A stretch of DNA of 6,211 nt. It comes from Candidatus Omnitrophota bacterium. GTDB taxonomy: Bacteria > Omnitrophota > Gorgyraeia > Aquiviventales > Aquiviventaceae. The stretch spans positions 1-6,211 of the forward strand of contig JACQRA010000096.1 in NCBI GenBank assembly GCA_016206725.1. The letters are read 5' to 3'. Made by a program: the position numbers and the translations under genes. Under the pieces are notes generated by a model. It did no database searches, was not told the origin of the DNA, and was given only the letters and a program-made list of their open reading frames with translations. Of this stretch, positions 5,501 through 6,211 are shown in pieces. Position 1 is the stretch's first letter. The number at the start of each line of letters is the position of its first letter.

Positions 5501-6211
5501 ATGAGGCACTCCGAGTCCCCGCCGGCACCAAGAACGGTGCGGTCATCCGCTTGGCCCAGACCGAAGAGCGCATCCTCATCAGCCGCGATGCCGACTTCAC
5601 GGACGAAGACGCGTATCCGCCCTCGCGATACGCAGGGATCATCCACGTGGATATCCACCCACCCCTCTTATCGCCCATCGTCGCCTCGCTCAAGAAATTG
5701 TTGGCGGCCGTGCCGGAAGCCAAACTGAGGGGGAGGCTCTTCGTCCTCGACGAGACGGGCTTCAGCGAGTTCCCTTCTCCGTAATGGCTCATCGCCACGC
5801 GAATCCAGTCACCGCTCGATAGCTCACTCACCTTCCGCCAACCCGACAGCGTCAGATACGGATGCGTGCCGGTCGTGCGGATCGTGCGGCCGGAAGCCGT
5901 GGTCAAGCGATAGACCGGCTTGATCCCCAGCTCGAGCCGTCCCGCGATCCGGCGCCACTCCAGCCGCCCCGTCGTCTCGTTCAGCGACAAGACCGCCTCC
6001 CCCGGCTGCACGTCCACGATGGGGACGTAGGCCACGGCGCCGCCCCCTTCTCTGCGAATCGGCAAGAGCGTATCGCCCGTCACGCACTGTTCCGGCGTCT
6101 CCACCGTCGTCGGCCCCGCGCCGGTCGCCTGTCCCTCGGCGGGTGGGGCGGCGGTGCCAGACCTCGTGCGGAAATCCGTCAAGGGGTCAGATACCGCAGG
6201 TGTCTGACCCC
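2550..6211 (-). CDS. Giant mosaic protein: intein/Hint domain, nucleotidyltransferase-like domain, JAMM peptidase-like domain (5' partial)
   Basis: The frame is open from the right edge to the TAA at 2550. A TTG at 6182 could start a 1210-residue protein, but no stop precedes it, so the gene probably begins outside the window. Numbering below uses that TTG. Order: short Pro/Ala/Gly-rich N-extein (1-32); intein (33-397); Ser/Pro-rich linker with repeat (398-455); nucleotidyltransferase-like domain (about 456-650); helical region (about 590-700); disordered linker (about 720-770); unrecognised region (about 775-925); second repeat copy (936-959); JAMM-like domain (about 1035-1195). No signal peptide or membrane segment is visible. 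Residues 133-331 are Ser/Arg/Met-rich and are the antisense of an embedded toxin-antitoxin operon, so they are probably not a folded domain. The assembly resembles polymorphic-toxin or defence proteins. I cannot name the family. Confidence 0.75.
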   Translation of the reverse strand, partial: GQTPAVSDPLTDFRTRSGTAAPPAEGQATGAGPTTVETPEQCVTGDTLLPIRREGGGAVAYVPIVDVQPGEAVLSLNETTGRLEWRRIAGRLELGIKPVYRLTTASGRTIRTTGTHPYLTLSGWRKVSELSSGDWIRVAMSHYGEGNSLKPVSSRTKSLPLSLASGTAANNFLSEATMGDKRGGWISTWMIPAYREGGYASSSVKSASRLMRMRSSVWAKRMTAPFLVPAGTRSASWLMRRSTPMSRTSTSSSIRNRMPGGLEGGGAAALDRLASELERRVQMLGADHGVAGLDILVRLADFQQFEDGRDHDATPLEGRFAMADSGIYTDVVAPLNESAHHAFSIPTGYSIVNTETAWDRIVAIDPLLPEPVYDIEVEGTHNFVAGHWLEPSPSVSRVFGGLLAHNTLLSSSKGSSAARPSPAGEGVLSDPAKSGGAEGPPAKGPPSDRSEPSREPRPSSRTEPLYYDEQAGDLNLTLLEGLVAEAAQKAGEQLGFHVEALIVGGTRYLRTSIRPDFDVLLIEDPSRTFQYYRVREAFIEALGQLVRSYPDVSVSSYEKGWTVWVNTPRRAFRVGWQVSPNAQWRTAHPNWKEERVIERLREYLGKRVEYRNLEGRDREVAFYDFRRTLQYYVAAEFYFGDDAIWRRMRDRFLSIEDDDAAAWQAFLSDPERLERERLLLAQLSDEAQQPVIFDGIRRHLAELLSNLPHPRFRSSTPLPEADARTTSDTTALNAPTAPPAESSGASSDGKELPPPSVQVIRRDAHEQRLIAKYLSVPIHEVEELSADEHRDAVALAQEAFHRNYLALADDPALAPVMNVLHLKGIETAQSQAGGPAASHRSDADRTWFDVVDLSPNNERVLREHGFLLEPSHDWRNPLFDEAPSQRLARIGFSRGPNEPMERVVARWHEVLQLIRPQGRSLVPGEELPEDRRGGEGLPAVSPATSAARPSPQGEEVLSERERAEGPPAAELQPHRIRVVSTTDVTEQLAAFKRRLDAPMQRGTGWVRIAATPQEARDFHRTWSSNTPGQFELLFAGASYAVPLRVWEKMVAWVTRTPDLERQGYFLAKVGEGGYRVLDFIPLGSYVTDPEGVSRDPKTAQLTFSVDYLSKEVAEALGVDLTVQQSLYFRAIAGHQPLAVSIAVHSHWESSAYSHGPSPEDQAGESMKTHAGVVYCLGSQEGYLYDHAGVVRIGRTFPSDTIEGTVEDTLRARDEAERRH
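2598..3080 (-). other. JAMM/JAB1-MPN metallopeptidase-like domain of the giant protein
   Basis: Residues about 1035-1195 show the full JAMM zinc signature: Glu1051 in LERQGYFLAKVG (like the E-x-x-G-L-L strand of the family), then H1135-S-H1137, ten residues, and S1148-x-x-D1151. The usual spacing between HxH and Ser is seven, so the loop is three residues longer. The following strands (GVVYCLGSQEGYLYD) fit the family's end. JAMM domains cut isopeptide or peptide bonds next to ubiquitin-like proteins or process toxins. The substrate here is unknown. Confidence 0.7.
3307..3377. repeat. Interspersed in-frame repeat, copy A (71 bp)
   Basis: It shares a 19-nt start block (GCGGGCGGCCCTTCGGCTC), a middle block around GCTCAGGACT, and a 20-nt end block (GGGCTCGGTCGCGCGGCGGA) with copy B, in the same orientation. 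Read in the host frame it encodes SAARPSP, then VLS, then AEGPPA, at residues 936-959 just before the JAMM-like domain. Confidence 0.85.
4230..4820 (-). other. Polymerase-beta-type nucleotidyltransferase-like domain of the giant protein
   Basis: Residues about 456-650. The motif V-G495-G496, ten residues, D507-F-D509-V fits the hG[G/S]-x(9-13)-Dh[D/E]h signature of this superfamily. The segment RTSIRPDFDVLLI recalls the GTxIxPxSDxD loop of CD-NTase/OAS-type enzymes. The third acidic residue expected on a later strand is not obvious: the best candidate strand, FRVGWQVSP, lacks an Asp. The domain may be inactive or a distant relative. Confidence 0.5.
4885..4964. repeat. Interspersed in-frame repeat, copy B (80 bp)
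   Basis: Copy B of the repeat at 3307, 9 bp (three codons) longer. The extra part forms a small hairpin, CCCCGC to GCGGGG, near 4903-4920. In the host frame it encodes SAARPSP, VLS, then AEGPPA at residues 407-433, in the linker directly after the intein. Both copies fall at domain borders and keep the frame. Confidence 0.85.
5152..5180 (+). promoter_or_regulatory. Promoter of the intein-embedded toxin-antitoxin operon
   Basis: TTGACA (5152-5157), a 17-nt spacer and TATGCT (5175-5180) form a good sigma-70 promoter. It lies inside the intein coding region (antisense of residues 335-344). The expected start of transcription, near 5187, is only about 3 nt before the ATG at 5190, so the messenger is probably leaderless. 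Confidence 0.65.
5190..5453 (+). CDS. DUF433 family antitoxin (VapB-like), nested in the intein
   Basis: An 87-residue protein with the DUF433 pattern: IRIDPAICHGKPTFKGSRV, then MVATILELLEVGQTYKDI and the GYPMIRPQHLHAALQFA helix. The family has a winged-helix or helix-turn-helix-like fold and commonly pairs with DUF5615 PIN-like toxins, so it should bind its own promoter and neutralise the partner. ATG 5190 is chosen; an in-frame GTG at 5187 is possible. AAAGG at 5181 is a weak ribosome site and would lie upstream of the predicted transcript start. The gene overlaps the toxin by 17 nt. Its codons are exactly in register, antisense, with the intein codons on the other strand. The gene looks intact. 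Confidence 0.9.
   Translation: MSRFIEWRDYIRIDPAICHGKPTFKGSRVMVATILELLEVGQTYKDIKAGYPMIRPQHLHAALQFARETIQSGRAATFQTARHAVSY
5437..5784 (+). CDS. DUF5615 PIN-like toxin (VapC-like nuclease), nested in the intein
   Basis: A 115-residue protein of the PIN-like DUF5615 family, predicted to cleave RNA with a metal-bound acidic cluster. It opens MRFLIDEDVDVRL, where Asp6 and Glu7 sit at the end of the first strand, and has ILISRDADFTDED with Asp51 and Asp53, the late acidic pair. The family usually has an Asp in the loop before the second long helix (s-D-x-x-i-x-x-x-A); here the position reads Asn33 (TKNGAVIRLAQ), a change that could lower activity. It overlaps the DUF433 antitoxin and has no strong ribosome site, so coupling is likely. 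Its stop codon falls in bases that antisense-encode the last residues after the intein's GDWIRVA motif. The length is usual for the family. Confidence 0.9.
   Translation: MRFLIDEDVDVRLIGVLRRMSHEALRVPAGTKNGAVIRLAQTEERILISRDADFTDEDAYPPSRYAGIIHVDIHPPLLSPIVASLKKLLAAVPEAKLRGRLFVLDETGFSEFPSP
6183..6211. repeat. REP-like inverted repeat at the right edge
   Basis: GGGGTCAGATACC, a GCA loop, and GGTGTCTGACCCC form 13-bp arms with one mismatch. The GGGGTCAGACACC core resembles palindromes found around REP-associated tyrosine (Y1-type) transposases. The long minus-strand frame reads through it without a stop. Sequence beyond the window is needed to see whether it belongs to a larger element. Confidence 0.6.

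Larger units (their letters stand above)
4992..6086 (-). other. Intein (Hint domain) carrying an antisense toxin-antitoxin operon in place of an endonuclease
   Basis: Residues 33-397 of the giant protein. Block A is C33-VTGDTLL; block B is RTTGTHPYL with Thr104 and His107; GWRKVSELSSGDWIRVA closes the N-terminal half. The C-terminal half has WDRIVAI, block F VYDIEVEGTHNFVAG, and block G GGLLAHN ending at His396-Asn397 with Thr398 as the +1 nucleophile. All residues needed for protein splicing are thus present. Residues 133-331 between the halves are the antisense of the DUF433/DUF5615 genes. Without them about 160 residues remain, the length of a mini-intein. No LAGLIDADG or HNH motif is visible. 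There is about a dozen extra residues between blocks F and G. Whether it splices, or only cleaves like polymorphic-toxin Hint domains, cannot be told. Confidence 0.85.

Noticed and set aside
5329..5658. Minus-strand ORF over the nested toxin-antitoxin genes in another frame
   Set aside because: It has no recognisable features and overlaps genes with clear family motifs.
5200..5784. Homing endonuclease domain inside the intein
   Set aside because: No LAGLIDADG, HNH or GIY-YIG motif; the segment is the antisense of DUF433/DUF5615 genes.
4019..6176. Similarity between 4019-4047 and 6148-6176 as another repeat pair
   Set aside because: Only partial identity over about 29 bp of low-complexity linker sequence; too weak to call.
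1..6211. CRISPR arrays, tRNA or rRNA genes
   Set aside because: No regularly spaced repeats, cloverleaf-like sequence or rRNA segment was seen.

Overview
The window is GC-rich bacterial DNA with high gene density, small overlapping gene pairs and sigma-70-type promoters. I cannot place the species. The mix of a housekeeping biosynthetic gene, three toxin-antitoxin-like pairs and a giant mosaic protein with an intein-type domain suggests an accessory stretch of a chromosome from an environmental, possibly uncultured, bacterium.

Layout. Positions 1-974 (minus) hold the N-terminal half of an acetolactate synthase large subunit, cut by the window edge. A divergent promoter region (975-1110) separates it from a plus-strand Phd/YefM antitoxin and RelE/ParE toxin operon (1111-1645). 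A weak small ORF (1656-1901) and an out-of-frame fragment that looks like the end of a PIN-domain protein follow, then a perfect 20-bp palindrome (1973-1992). Positions 2028-2481 (minus) hold an overlapping DUF4258/DUF2283 pair with its own promoter. The rest (2550 to the right edge, minus) is one very long open frame. It consists of a short N-extein, an intein-like Hint domain with intact splice-site residues (Cys, TxxH, His-Asn, Thr+1), a repeat-bearing linker, a polymerase-beta-type nucleotidyltransferase-like domain, helical and unknown regions, a second copy of the repeat, and a C-terminal JAMM metallopeptidase-like domain.

The most striking feature is inside the intein. Between its N-terminal block (A/B motifs) and its C-terminal block (F/G motifs), where a homing endonuclease normally sits, lies a complete DUF433/DUF5615 toxin-antitoxin-type operon on the opposite strand (5190-5784), with its own TTGACA-17-TATGCT promoter. 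The intein frame nevertheless stays open across the antisense operon. Removing the part that is only antisense of the operon leaves about 160 residues, the size of a mini-intein. A reasonable hypothesis is that an addiction module has replaced the homing endonuclease as the means of keeping the intein in the population. A simple insertion that killed the host gene is the main alternative.

Three of the four promoters place the -10 box only 6-11 nt before the start codon, suggesting leaderless or nearly leaderless transcripts. A REP-like inverted repeat closes the window at its right edge, and the long frame reads through it, so that gene probably starts outside the window.
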